In this document: piece after piece, positions 35,616-44,600 of the stretch | Numbering within the stretch: the first letter of the stretch is position 1 | How the letters are laid out: each line of letters starts with the position of its first letter | NCBI GenBank assembly: GCA_029933365.1 | Contig: JAOZOH010000003.1 | Span: 1 to 57,694 of the forward strand | DNA from: Desulfuromusa sp. | GTDB taxonomy: Bacteria > Desulfobacterota > Desulfuromonadia > Desulfuromonadales > Geopsychrobacteraceae | DNA length: 57,694 bases | Reading direction: 5' to 3' | Position numbers and translations under genes: made by a program | Notes under the pieces: model-generated | The model's database searches: none | Seen by the model: the letters and a program-made list of their open reading frames with translations, nothing else | What the model was told of the DNA's origin: nothing

Positions 35616-35636
35616 CCTTACCCGGCATGGGTAAGG
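35616..35636 (-). terminator. Hairpin downstream of the SMR pump gene
   Basis: CCTTACCC/GGGTAAGG with a 5-base loop, 30 bases past the stop of the minus-strand SMR gene. No T run; weak terminator or stabiliser. Confidence 0.4.
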
Positions 35637-35666
35637 TCGGTCTCGAGTGAATTGTCATACCGATAT

Positions 35667-35993
35667 TCATTGTTCAGCTCCAGACAAATGCAAGCCAACT
35701 ACACCCGCAATTATGAGTAATATACTTATTAGCTTTAAAAGGGTAGCTGACTCATGAAAATAAACTATTCCTATAGAAGCGATTAATGCTGTACCCAATC
35801 CAGCCCACACAGCATAGGCAACGCTCACATCTATTTTCTTTAAAGCCAAGGTTAGAACGGCAAGTGAGGCCAAATAAAAGACAAACATTAAGATAGAAGG
35901 AATGATTTTGGTGAATCCTTCAGAGAGTTTCATCGAAGTGGTTCCTATTACTTCCAGAACAATTGCTATTGCTAAGTATAGCCAATACTGCAT
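35667..35993 (-). CDS. Small multidrug resistance (SMR/EmrE-type) efflux protein
   Basis: The 108-aa product has four membrane helices and the SMR signature LYLAIAIVLEVIGTTSMKLSEGFT with the essential Glu in helix 1 (E14), plus VAYAVWAGLG and GVVGLHLSGAE at the end. SMR dimers export cationic drugs or guanidinium compounds by proton exchange. ATG 35993 has AAGG about ten bases before; the frame extends to 36032. Single gene with a repeat element upstream. Whether it is drug- or guanidinium-specific is not decided. Confidence 0.9.
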   Translation of the reverse strand: MQYWLYLAIAIVLEVIGTTSMKLSEGFTKIIPSILMFVFYLASLAVLTLALKKIDVSVAYAVWAGLGTALIASIGIVYFHESATLLKLISILLIIAGVVGLHLSGAEQ

Positions 35994-36061
35994 ATTTTCT
36001 ACCTTTTTTTTAAGAACAAGAACTAGGGACATCCATGATAAGTAAAGTCTGTATATTAATT

Positions 36062-36184
36062 CCTAGGACAGCCCCCCATGCGGGGACAGTCCCAGGCATT
36101 TGCGACGAGAACCACCGCAGGTTCATGGCCCGTAAACACCTGGGACAGCCCCCGATGGATCTGGGGACAGTCCCGCGTTTACTA
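36062..36184 (-). repeat. GGGACTGTCCCC inverted-repeat element, copy B (inverted)
   Basis: Read on the minus strand it begins AGTAAACGCGGGACTGTCCCC, like copies A and C, and keeps the inner GGTGGTTCTCGTCGCAAATG core seen in copy C. It lies between the SMR gene and the methyltransferase gene. Confidence 0.8.
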
Positions 36185-36289
36185 CAACATTGCTTAAACT
36201 AGCGCCATTCAGCACTGCTCCAGGGTCATCCTGAGGATGTTTCACCAGGCCTTTTTCGTTCCGTAGAACAGCAACCTGACTGCAGTCTT

Positions 36290-37204
36290 TTAATCTCGAA
36301 GTTTCTCAGAGAGTAGGGCGATATGGTCGGGGCCAATGCCACAGCAACCACCGATCAAGGTAGCCCCTTCTTGCCGCCATTGCTGCGCCCAGTTCAGGTA
36401 AACTGAAGGCGACATGTCTTCACGCACGACATCAAGACCCTCGTTTGCCTTAGCGTTTTTTGGTTGTGGGGGAAAGGCGTTGGCGTAGGCACCAATCTCA
36501 ATCTTTCCAGCATTTAATGATATCAATTTAGCTCTTGTCACCTGAATCGCTTTAGCGATGACCTCAGGTTGGCAACAGTTGAATAGAATCGCATCGACAC
36601 CAATCTCGGACATGGCAGCGACTGCTTCAACCACAGTCTCTCCGGATCTTATTAATGGTTCACTTGTTGGGATTGAATCTTCCAGGGTGAATGAAACCCA
36701 AACCGGTTTTTTCTTCTCATCCAGTTTGTCGATGAGTGACTTTACCCGAATCGGTTCAGCAATCAAACTCTGTGTTTCGCAGAGCCATAAATCACAATAT
36801 GGGCTGAGCCCTTCAATCAGGGGCGTTGCAATTTCATCAACGCGTTCAGGCTGATATAGCTCGGCACGGTAAGAACCGAATAAAGGTGGGATAGACCCTG
36901 CGATACGTATATCTGCCTGGGTTTCCTCGACCGCCGCACGCGCGACCTGACCAGCGGAAATCGCCAGAGATTTGCCTTGAGTTTGGAAGCGTTTCTCGCC
37001 GATATGAAAGGGAACCAGAGCATAACTATTGGTCGTAATCACCTGGGCACCACTCTTGATAAAATCCTTGTGAACCTCTTTTACAATCTCAGGTGCTTCC
37101 ATCATCGCCAACGCAGACCACTCAGGTTGCTTGAAGGGCGCCCCCCGACGTTCAAGCTCTCTCCCCATGCCACCGTCTAAAATTGTGATCGTACTCGTAT
37201 TCAT
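36290..37204 (-). CDS. mmuM: Homocysteine S-methyltransferase family protein
   Basis: The 304-aa TIM-barrel protein has the zinc-binding cysteines of the family: one in LFNCCQPE and the pair in LIGGCCGIGPDHI near the C terminus, plus the N-terminal LDGGMGRELERRG. It moves a methyl group, usually from S-methylmethionine, to homocysteine to form methionine; some relatives use other methyl donors. It lies alone between repeat-containing gaps. The mmuM symbol is by family, not proven. Confidence 0.8.
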   Translation of the reverse strand: MNTSTITILDGGMGRELERRGAPFKQPEWSALAMMEAPEIVKEVHKDFIKSGAQVITTNSYALVPFHIGEKRFQTQGKSLAISAGQVARAAVEETQADIRIAGSIPPLFGSYRAELYQPERVDEIATPLIEGLSPYCDLWLCETQSLIAEPIRVKSLIDKLDEKKKPVWVSFTLEDSIPTSEPLIRSGETVVEAVAAMSEIGVDAILFNCCQPEVIAKAIQVTRAKLISLNAGKIEIGAYANAFPPQPKNAKANEGLDVVREDMSPSVYLNWAQQWRQEGATLIGGCCGIGPDHIALLSEKLRD

Positions 37205-37390
37205 TGCGTATCCCTATGATTCATGGTGTGCAATCTCTCCACTACTGCAATATAAGAACACATCATTAATAGCGATAACATTCCTATCTGTCAAATTCAT
37301 ATGGCTTTCTGCCAGGATCAGGAAAGTGTGCCGGAACCTTAGGCCTTCTGATATACTTATTGACATTCCTGATTAGTGCTGATTTTCCAC

Positions 37391-37460
37391 CTCTTTGCAA
37401 AGGGGGCCAGGGGGGGGTGCAGGTGACAATTAAAGACAAATCCCCCTGAATCCCCCGCCT
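37391..37460. repeat. C/G-rich repetitive element
   Basis: CCTCTTTGCAAAGGGGGCCAG followed by AAATCCCCCTGAATCCCCC, an imperfect inverted repeat of a kind common in bacterial intergenic DNA. It sits in the 383-base gap 37205-37587 before the dGTPase gene; I see no gene there. Confidence 0.45.
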
Positions 37461-37587
37461 TGGCCTTACGGAAGATTGGTGTTAGTCAGATCGATATTTA
37501 ATTCATATTATTGATTAGTGTGACTTATTTTGTCGCATTGATATTGTAGTCTTTATCAAACAAGATGAGTTCAAAGGGAGTTTCCTT

Positions 37588-38721
37588 ATGCGTGAACATG
37601 GATTGGCAGATTATGCTGCCCACAGCAAGCAGAGCCTTGGCCGCGAGTATGCAGAGCCATTCAAAGATGAGCGCCTGGCATTTGAGCGGGATCGGGATCG
37701 GATTATCCATTGTGCGGCGTTTCGGCGGCTGGAATATAAAACCCAGGTTTTTGTTAATCATGAAGGGGATTATTATCGGACTCGCCTGACTCACTCTTTG
37801 GAGGTGGCACAAATAGCGCGTGGCATTGCGCGGAATTTACATTTGAATGAGGATCTGGTTGAAGCACTGGCATTATCACATGACCTTGGCCACACTCCAT
37901 TTGGGCATACGGGTGAGTATGTTCTCAAGCGGCTGATGAAGGATTTTGGCGGGTTTGAACATAATCAACAGTCGTTGCGGATTGTGGAACTTCTGGAACA
38001 GCGTTATCCCGGTTTTGACGGCCTTAATCTGAGTTGGGAAACCAGAGAGGGGATCATCAAGCATTCATCCGACTATGACCAGGCTGGAAAAGAGGCGATT
38101 CAGCTCTATCACCCTGAGGACCGGGCAACTCTGGAAGCGCAGATTATTGATCTGGCAGATGAGATTGCCTACAACAACCACGATATCGACGATGGCCTTA
38201 AAGCTGGCTACATCACGCTGAAAGACCTGGAGGAGGTTGAATTGTGGCAGCAGACTTACCTGATGATTGGGGGGAAATTTCCGGGATTGGACGATAAGCG
38301 CCATATTCTGCAAACTATCAGTTATCTGATTGGGGACTTGATGCATGACCTGATTACTACGACAACCAAGAACCTGCAAAACCATAACATTTCAACTCTT
38401 GAAGATATTCGCCAGCAGCCAAAAAATCTTGTTAGCTTAAGTCCAAGGATGAGTGAACTGAATCAACAATTGAAAAAGTTTCTCTATCGCCGTCTTTATC
38501 GTCATTACAAAGTTGAGCGGATGCGGGTCAAGGCAGAGCGTTTTCTGACGTTATTGTTCGAAAACTATACGGAGAATCCAACCCTGTTGCCAGAACGACA
38601 TCAGCAAAGATTTGAAAAATATGGAACGGAGCGGGTGATCTGTGACTATATTGCAAGCATGACGGATCGTTACGCTCAGGACGAATACAAGCGTCTTTAT
38701 GAACCGTTTGAGAGAGCTTAA
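37588..38721 (+). CDS. dgt: Deoxyguanosinetriphosphate triphosphohydrolase-like protein
   Basis: The 377-aa HD-superfamily protein has FRRLEYKTQVF, the first metal His in RTRLTHSLEVAQIARGIAR, the HD motif ALSHDLGHTPFGHTGE, and FEHNQQSLRIVE. These are the dGTPase-like (dNTP triphosphohydrolase) signatures; the enzyme splits dNTPs to the nucleoside and triphosphate and helps balance the dNTP pool. GGGAG lies before the ATG. Single gene with a convergent neighbour and shared terminator. Length and motifs are complete. Confidence 0.93.
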   Translation: MREHGLADYAAHSKQSLGREYAEPFKDERLAFERDRDRIIHCAAFRRLEYKTQVFVNHEGDYYRTRLTHSLEVAQIARGIARNLHLNEDLVEALALSHDLGHTPFGHTGEYVLKRLMKDFGGFEHNQQSLRIVELLEQRYPGFDGLNLSWETREGIIKHSSDYDQAGKEAIQLYHPEDRATLEAQIIDLADEIAYNNHDIDDGLKAGYITLKDLEEVELWQQTYLMIGGKFPGLDDKRHILQTISYLIGDLMHDLITTTTKNLQNHNISTLEDIRQQPKNLVSLSPRMSELNQQLKKFLYRRLYRHYKVERMRVKAERFLTLLFENYTENPTLLPERHQQRFEKYGTERVICDYIASMTDRYAQDEYKRLYEPFERA

Positions 38722-38723
38722 AG

Positions 38724-38818
38724 GCAACAAAACAAGGTTGAAAGGGCTCAGCAAGATAAGGCTGAAGGCTATTAGACTGAAGGTTTAAGTCCTAACCCCT
38801 TCAGCTTTGTTTTGCTGC
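38724..38818. terminator. Shared terminator structure between convergent genes
   Basis: GCTGAAGG (38761-38768) pairs with CCTTCAGC (38798-38805), enclosed by GCAACAAAACAA (from 38724) and its near-inverse TTTGTTTTGCTGC (to about 38818). It lies between dgt (+) and the membrane-protein gene (-) and overlaps the latter's stop. Confidence 0.6.
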
Positions 38819-39412
38819 TTTTTCCGCCCAACTACGCATGGCTTTCAATTCACCATAGGTGAGAGTAGGGCGCAGATAACTGGCGGCCTGTTCACGGTAG
38901 TCTTCCAGAGGGGGAAACTGCTGGCACAGGTTGGCCAGTTCCTGCTGAGCGTGGTCATCTTCAATAATTTGCTTTAAATCTTCAATAGCCACCATCACCG
39001 CCTTGATCCGTCGCCCCAAGGTTGCGCCAACAATGACAATTGATCCGGTTAACAATGTGGCAATGAGACTGCCGGAGATTGGCTGATGCATAGCCTGGAT
39101 TAAAATCAGCGCGACCGCAACTGCAGCACCAACGGCAATAACTGCCATCGTCATACAATCAGTTGGTTTAAGAATACGCCGGGTTGCGGTTGCGAGAACG
39201 AGAGCGCAGACGGTGCTTATGGCAACCGCAACCATTACTGCGGTGCCGGAGAGCATTTGCCCAAAATAGAGGTCAATAAAAATAAAAGTATGAAAAACAT
39301 CAGAAATACAGGAGTATTTGATATGTTCTTTACGGATAGCTTTAAGTTTCTGCTGCTCTGTTTTTAGCTCTTGATTGGTCAACGGTTCCTGATTCAAGTC
39401 AAACTGAAACAT
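38801..39412 (-). CDS. Membrane protein of unknown function
   Basis: The product (203 aa) starts MFQFDLNQEPLTNQELKTEQQKLKAIRKEHIKYS and has three or four membrane helices (about 55-150), then a soluble helical C terminus. ATG 39412 lies four bases after the yhbY stop, so the two are translated from one mRNA; the open frame extends further upstream but overlaps yhbY and has no site. I do not recognise the family. Confidence 0.6.
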   Translation of the reverse strand: MFQFDLNQEPLTNQELKTEQQKLKAIRKEHIKYSCISDVFHTFIFIDLYFGQMLSGTAVMVAVAISTVCALVLATATRRILKPTDCMTMAVIAVGAAVAVALILIQAMHQPISGSLIATLLTGSIVIVGATLGRRIKAVMVAIEDLKQIIEDDHAQQELANLCQQFPPLEDYREQAASYLRPTLTYGELKAMRSWAEKAAKQS

Positions 39413-39416
39413 GGTC

Positions 39417-39716
39417 TTACTTACCCGCAGGAAGTTTAATCGACTTTTCTTCACCTTCACGATAGAGCAGAATGTTTTTCCCCAGAATCTGCGCAACGCT
39501 GGAATCTGTCGCTGCCGCCAGCTCTGCCGCAACATCTTTGCGATCTGCCAGACAGCCTTCCTGTAATTTTACTTTTATCAATTCATGAATAGTTAATGCT
39601 TCATCAGTCGCAGCAATAATCGCTTCATTAACCTCATCTTTACCGATCATGACGACTGGTTTTAAGTGATGTCCTAAACCACGCAAGTGACGCGCTTGTT
39701 TTCCTGTTAATTTCAT
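39417..39716 (-). CDS. yhbY: YhbY-type CRM-domain RNA-binding protein
   Basis: The 99-aa protein is a single CRM domain: LTGKQARHLRGLGHHLKPVVMIGKDEVNEAIIAATDEALTIHELIKVKL, which contains the GxxG loop-type RNA contact (GKDE here), and ILGKNILLYREG. YhbY binds the precursor of the large ribosomal subunit and assists assembly. It is followed by a membrane-protein gene. An upstream repeat element (39797-39916) separates it from azlD. Confidence 0.92.
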   Translation of the reverse strand: MKLTGKQARHLRGLGHHLKPVVMIGKDEVNEAIIAATDEALTIHELIKVKLQEGCLADRKDVAAELAAATDSSVAQILGKNILLYREGEEKSIKLPAGK

Positions 39717-39796
39717 TATTTCTCCAAGTTTGAAATAGTATTAATGTTTCGCAGTATTCCCACTCTCCATGAGGGAGAAGGATTGAGCAACTTTGC

Positions 39797-39916
39797 AGTA
39801 AACTCGGGACTGTCCCCAGGTCCATCGGGGGCTGTCCCAGATGTTTACTGGCGATGAAACTGTGGTGGTTCTCGTCGCAAATGCCTGGAACAGTCCCCTG
39901 GCGGGGACAGCCCCGT
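39797..39916 (+). repeat. GGGACTGTCCCC inverted-repeat element, copy C
   Basis: Starts AGTAAACTCGGGACTGTCCCC, the same 21 bases as copy A, and ends GGGGACAGCCCCG. The middle shares GTGGTTCTCGTCGCAAATGCC with copy B. Located upstream of yhbY. Confidence 0.8.
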
Positions 39917-39927
39917 TCTTGCTGTAA

Positions 39928-39946
39928 GGGCGCATGCAATGCGCCC
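39928..39946 (-). terminator. Hairpin after azlD
   Basis: GGGCGCAT/ATGCGCCC with GCA loop, immediately after the azlD stop on the minus strand. No T run; it resembles a dispersed repeat as much as a terminator. Confidence 0.5.
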
Positions 39947-40270
39947 CTACATAATGAATCCAGCCAACCAGTAAAGAAGCATACCGATCAGCACTGTGCC
40001 ACCGAGGCTACGGGTTTTTAGGGCAAAAATCAATGTCGGAATGGCAACAATTAATTCCGGCTTCCCCAGTGAGAAACTGCGCTCTGTCGCTGTGGCAACA
40101 AGGGAGGGTGCCAATAAGGCACTCAGAACCGCGACAGGAATCAACCCAAGCCAATCAATCAACCATTGTGGTAGTTGCTTGTGTGCCAGATAGAGTAACG
40201 GCAGAGTGCGTGGCAAATAAGTGACCAGGCCCATCCCACCGAACAAAAATAAGTAATCGGAGAAGGTCAT
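39947..40270 (-). CDS. azlD: AzlD-type branched-chain amino acid exporter small subunit
   Basis: The 107-aa protein has four membrane helices with GMGLVTYLPRTLPLLYLAHKQLPQWLIDWLGLIPVAVLSALLAP, the AzlD signature. With AzlC it exports branched-chain amino acids. Its start overlaps the azlC stop (ATGA at 40267-40270), so translation is coupled. Confidence 0.9.
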   Translation of the reverse strand: MTFSDYLFLFGGMGLVTYLPRTLPLLYLAHKQLPQWLIDWLGLIPVAVLSALLAPSLVATATERSFSLGKPELIVAIPTLIFALKTRSLGGTVLIGMLLYWLAGFIM

Positions 40271-40992
40271 TTACTGCTCCGATAACGTCGCTGTAGAAAA
40301 TAGCCAAGAGTTGCCGCACAAACTGACGCACCGACAATATAGGAATCTCCAGGAATCAGAAGATACCATGCAACTGAAATCAGTGCAGCCAGCAACCCGG
40401 TGATAATGTAGATCCGACCGTTAAGCTGAAATACCAGCAGGCAGATAAACATTCCGGTCAAGGCATAATCAATTCCAAAAGCCCCTTTGGGGACAAGTTG
40501 CCCGACCAGAGTTCCAGTAATCGTAGCTAGTATCCAGGTAGCATTTGCAATATGGTTAACCGTCAAAGCCCGCCAGCGATCCCAACCCCCATCTCTGAAA
40601 CGAGTCATGTTAACGGCAAAACTCTCATCGGTGATACCGTAGGCAAACAGCGCTAGAAATCTGCGGTTAACACCGGGTAGATAGACGGCCAAGGCGGAAC
40701 TCATCAATGTATGGCGTAGATTGACGACCAGGGTGGTAAAAATAATCGCGGGGATTGTTGCTTCTGCAGCGAGCATGGCAACGCAGATAAATTGAGCGCT
40801 GCCAGCAAAAACCAAAACTGACATCATTGCCACCGCCCACCAAGGCAGTCCAGTCTGTTGAGCCAGTACTCCCAGCGCCAGTCCGATAGGGATATAGCCA
40901 AGGCAGATTGGCCAGGCGGCAGCGGCACCATCTTGGAAGGGTTTTTTTTGAGAGGCAGAAAACTCTTCTTTTGAATTGGTTATAGATTTCAC
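40267..40992 (-). CDS. azlC: AzlC-type branched-chain amino acid exporter large subunit
   Basis: The 241-aa protein has seven or eight membrane helices and AzlC motifs: LGYIPIGLALGVLAQQTGLPWWAVAMMSVLVFAGSAQF, VVNLRHTLMSSAL and YGITDESFAV. It is the large subunit of the AzlCD exporter. The start is a GTG at 40992 with no strong site before it. It is divergent from the riboswitch-controlled surface operon. Confidence 0.9.
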   Translation of the reverse strand: MKSITNSKEEFSASQKKPFQDGAAAAWPICLGYIPIGLALGVLAQQTGLPWWAVAMMSVLVFAGSAQFICVAMLAAEATIPAIIFTTLVVNLRHTLMSSALAVYLPGVNRRFLALFAYGITDESFAVNMTRFRDGGWDRWRALTVNHIANATWILATITGTLVGQLVPKGAFGIDYALTGMFICLLVFQLNGRIYIITGLLAALISVAWYLLIPGDSYIVGASVCAATLGYFLQRRYRSSK

Positions 40993-41123
40993 TTTGTAGA
41001 TTGATACTCTGTTAGATAATTAAGAAATAATTTATTTTATTTCTCATTTTTTTGCACGTGAATCTACTGCAAAACCAGCTTTTTGTCATCTAAAAGCAAG
41101 GTTTGGGGGCAATAACAATCCAC

Positions 41124-41152
41124 TTGACAAAATATATTAAACTGTGTAAATT
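41124..41152 (+). promoter_or_regulatory. Promoter of the riboswitch-controlled surface operon
   Basis: TTGACA (41124-41129), exactly 17 bases, TAAATT (41147-41152). It lies about 50 bases before the first riboswitch, so the transcript would start near 41159 and contain both aptamers. Confidence 0.75.
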
Positions 41153-41201
41153 CAAATCCACTAATGGCAAGATAATTTTAGAGTCATTCACAATTAAATA
41201 A

Positions 41202-41318
41202 ACTCCGAAAGGGCAAAGCCAGAGTAATTTGGTGGCGCAAAGCTACGGGTCCTGTTTTTCAGGATGGCCGGGTTGCCGAAGAGATGAAACACGTATCTTG
41301 GGTTCCCGGCAACGGAGT
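41202..41318 (+). promoter_or_regulatory. c-di-GMP-I (GEMM-I) riboswitch, tandem copy 1
   Basis: The core reads AAAGGGCAAAGCC, a hairpin with a GTAA tetraloop (CCAGA-GTAA-TTTGG, 41219-41232), GCGCAAAGC, ACGGGTCCT, a hairpin, AGGATGGCCGGGTTGCCG. These match the GEMM-I aptamer. The ligand-contacting positions are G at 41213 (G20 of the Vc2 aptamer), A at 41240 (A47) and C at 41276 (C92). G20 rather than A20 predicts c-di-GMP rather than the cGAMP variant known in Geobacter. ACTCCG/CGGAGT (41202-41207 / 41313-41318) closes the outside. GTTGCCG (41272-41278) can alternatively pair with CGGCAAC (41307-41313), a possible switch. Confidence 0.9.
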
Positions 41319-41326
41319 ATTTCAGG

Positions 41327-41361
41327 AGCGCTCATCTTCGGCAGAAGGTGGGCGCTTTTTT
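41327..41361 (+). terminator. Terminator of riboswitch copy 1
   Basis: 13-bp stem AGCGCTCATCTTC / GAAGGTGGGCGCT (two G-U), GGCA loop, six T. It ends transcription unless the aptamer prevents the stem. Confidence 0.85.
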
Positions 41362-41424
41362 GCTTTTAAAGCCTTATTGAGAGGGATTTACTAAAAAGTA
41401 ATTTTACTGCACATTTAAAGTAAA

Positions 41425-41541
41425 ACTCCGAAAGGGCAAAGCCAGAGTAATTTGGTGGCGCAAAGCTACGGGTCCTGTTTTTCAGGATGGCCGGGTTGCC
41501 GAAGAGATGAAACACGTATCTTGGGTTCCCGGCAACGGAGT
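41425..41541 (+). promoter_or_regulatory. c-di-GMP-I (GEMM-I) riboswitch, tandem copy 2
   Basis: Identical to copy 1 over roughly 140 bases, offset by 223, including all ligand-contact bases and outer stem; differences begin only inside the terminator. Two full aptamer-terminator units in series before one gene. Confidence 0.9.
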
Positions 41542-41549
41542 ATTTCAGG

Positions 41550-41585
41550 AGCGCTCATCTTCGGCAGAGGATGGGCGCTTTTTTT
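41550..41585 (+). terminator. Terminator of riboswitch copy 2
   Basis: Stem AGCGCTCATCTTC / GAGGATGGGCGCT with GGCA loop and seven T. Two bases differ from the first terminator, which keeps pairing. Confidence 0.85.
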
Positions 41586-41607
41586 CGTTTTTAAGGGATA
41601 GAAATTT

Positions 41608-41673
41608 ATGAAACGATTTTTTCCATTGCAGGGGACTTGTAATTCGATATGTTGTTGCAGCGCCCCTTATTGA
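41608..41673 (+). CDS. Possible short leader ORF overlapping the giant gene's start
   Basis: ATG at 41608 with AAGGGA upstream opens a 21-codon frame (MKRFFPLQGTCNSICCCSAPY) that ends at 41673, overlapping the start of the DUF11 gene (41649) in another frame. It could couple translation to the big gene or be chance. Low confidence. Confidence 0.3.
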   Translation: MKRFFPLQGTCNSICCCSAPY

Positions 41674-44600
41674 ACATTTTGAATAACTCAATATTCGCTC
41701 TTTTGGGTGTTATTGGAATATTGCTTATTTCAGTACCCGCTCAGGCTGATCCTTGCGATACCAAAACTGGTGTCTCTTTCGTTCAGCACGATCTGAGTAA
41801 CAGTTATTGCGAACTGTGCGGTTACGGTTATATAACTGTTGTTGTCAGAAATCCCTACAGCTATACCTTTGATACAACTCCTCCTCTTCCGTATGACCCT
41901 CCCATTCCCGGCGCAACTATGACTAATATGGTGGTTGTGGAGGATCTAAGGACTTCCGGATTGGAGTACGATCCAACCGCCCCAGACCCCGTTGTCTACA
42001 GCGTTAATGGTGGTTCTTTTTCTGCCGGATCTGCACCGGCTGTCAATGGTAGTAGGCTGACTTTCAATTCAGCTCAAATTGACCCATTTGGTGACCCTCT
42101 GACCGCGCTGGAATCAAACTCACAAGTCAATTACATTACCATCCGTTTTGCAGTAAGAAGAACGACTGATCCTGAAGGTCTGGTTCGAATACCCGCAAAC
42201 CGTACTATCGAAGCAGAATTAACCTTTGACACAGATTCAGGTTGTATTGATTCACCAAAAAGTGATACCGACACTCTGCTACTGCGTGAGCCGATTCCGA
42301 CAATAACCAAAACTGGCTGGAACTATGATGCCGGGCAACGGCAAAGCTCGCAGACTGATCCGGTTTACGGCAACAATAATGATGATGTCGTCTGGCGTAT
42401 TCAGATCGATAATCCCAGCCTGGCGGGGCTGCAGGATCTGCGGTTTGATGACCTGATGGATGCGGGCAGCATGGTGATCAGTCATGCCTGTCCGACCGAA
42501 GTAGCGGCAAATACCATCGCGGCAAATAACGGCGTTGGATCTGCGACGGGATGCGTTGCTGCTGGAAACACTATCGATGATTTCATTGTCACCGATCCTT
42601 TTGGTGATATGGCCCTGTCTTTTGATGGTTATGAGGTAGATGTGGTCGCCGGTGGCAGTGCCTCTATTTATCTGGTCGGCAAGATCAACGGTACCGGTTC
42701 GTGTGAAACCAGCAAAAATAATACTGTCGACGATGTACAGTGGGGTTGTGAAGCACAGGCTTCTGCTGGAGGCATCAGCCAGACCTCAACCGGCATTATT
42801 CCAACTGATGTAGCAACATTCTATTCCCGCTATAACGATGACCATCCTCTCCTGACCATTGAGCGACAGCTGACCGGTATCAATACCTCGCAGCCGGTGG
42901 GCAGCAGAGGGATGATGACGATCATCATTCATAATAACAGTGGCGGTAGTGTCAAGAACATCCAGCTTGCTGATGTTCTGCCAGTTGAGTACGTCGTAGA
43001 TGCAACTTTTACCCCAGAACTGGATGTCACCCCGGCTTACGGTGCAACTTATCCCGGCCTGATAGATACACTTGTGTGGACCAATGAAAACGTTGCTTCT
43101 CTGGCCAACATTGCTCCTGAATTTGACCTAACCAGTAACGGGGTCACCAATCCAGATTACGCTGATCAAGTCAATATGCTGCGACAAGGTGATGTAGCAG
43201 TCATCCGTTTCCGGGTTGTCCTGAGCGAATCCGATTATTATGATCGGAATGCCAACCTTGATGTCAATCCCGAGGAGTATCCGACAACCGGAACAGATCC
43301 AACCTTTCAGACTCCTTTAAGTAATTCGTTAACTGTCGATTTCGATCTTTTTTGTGCTGCACAAGGACACCAGCAGCTGGTTCTTACTGGTAATGGTACT
43401 GGCAATCCGGCGGGTGCTGATATACCGGCATTCCCGGAGGATCTGGATATCGCGGTTGGTGGTAGTGTCTTCATCCTGACCAACGATCCCAATCAATTAC
43501 TGATGCTGCCAATTGAGCTAACCAATAACGGTGGTCATGATGCTGCTGATTACCATGCTTTTGTTAGTTTTGGTGCGACCATGTTTGTTGAGAATGCACC
43601 AGTTGGCTGCAGCACAATTTCATTGTCCGGGGTTCCTAATCAGCCTGCTCCATGGAAGGTGTGGGTAGATCCGACCGAAATTCCGTCGACGGCAACAGTT
43701 TATGAATGCACTTCACCTGCGATCATCGCGCCAGGACAGACAATTACTTACAATTTTGATGTCAGGAAAACCCAACCGACCGACCCGAACGGTCTCGCAA
43801 GAATTGCACTTGATGATCTCAGCCTGCGTGCCGATGTGGTGGGAGAAATTACCCTGAGTGACGGAACACCACTTGATTTTCCGGCACCGATTGTCCGCGA
43901 CAACGGGGCACCTGACCATGAAGATGGGGAACTTGATCGTGCCAACAATTATTCTGTAGATGCAACTTGGGCGCGAGTCATTGGTTTCAATCTGAAAAAG
44001 ACTCAAATTGGCACGTGTAACGAAAATAATCCACCCAGCTTTGATGCTAATGGTTTCGAGGAGCTTCAAATTGGCGAGGAATGCGACTTCCATATTGAGA
44101 CCGGCGGTTGGTTTGGCTTCCAAACACCCGGGTTTGTCTATATTGCTGTGCAGAATATCGATGTGGTTGATGAAGTACCTGACGGCCAAGCCTACCTCTC
44201 CAGCACTGACACTTATGTACAGTCTACGTCGCGCATTGAGAACGTGTCTCTGAACCCTGCTGGACTGACAGCCCTAAATGAAGGCTGGTTCGACTGGCGT
44301 TTCAACGTTCCTGATGCCGAACAGATTCAGGTGGCGGATGAGTGGTTTGTTGTCGATACAAAAACACGGTTACTTAACAAACCGACTGATCAACGGTTGG
44401 TGCCAAATGTTCACGCTGGCAACAGTCATAATGTGCTTAACTCAACTTTTGATGCGACTTTCAGTAATGTCAACACTGGCTTGATTGAAGTATATTCTCT
44501 CGGCCCCGGCACTGTCGGTTACCCGATAGAAGCAATCCGCCGCGTCGACCTCACCGTGACTGAGCCGCTGATTACTGTGGTCAAAGAAGTATGTAATGAA

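Noticed and set aside
35523..35720. 65-codon plus-strand ORF between the aminotransferase terminator and the SMR gene
   Set aside because: No ribosome site, overlaps a hairpin and the end of the SMR gene, no recognisable motif.
38801..39535. Longer start (39535) for the membrane protein after yhbY
   Set aside because: It would overlap most of the yhbY 3' end in another frame with an Arg-rich stretch that has no hydrophobic or conserved character; ATG 39412 directly after the yhbY stop is better.
41202..41541. Reading the riboswitches as the cGAMP (GEMM-Ib) variant
   Set aside because: The deciding position (equivalent to G20) is G in both copies, while the cGAMP variant carries A there. Dual specificity cannot be excluded without binding data.
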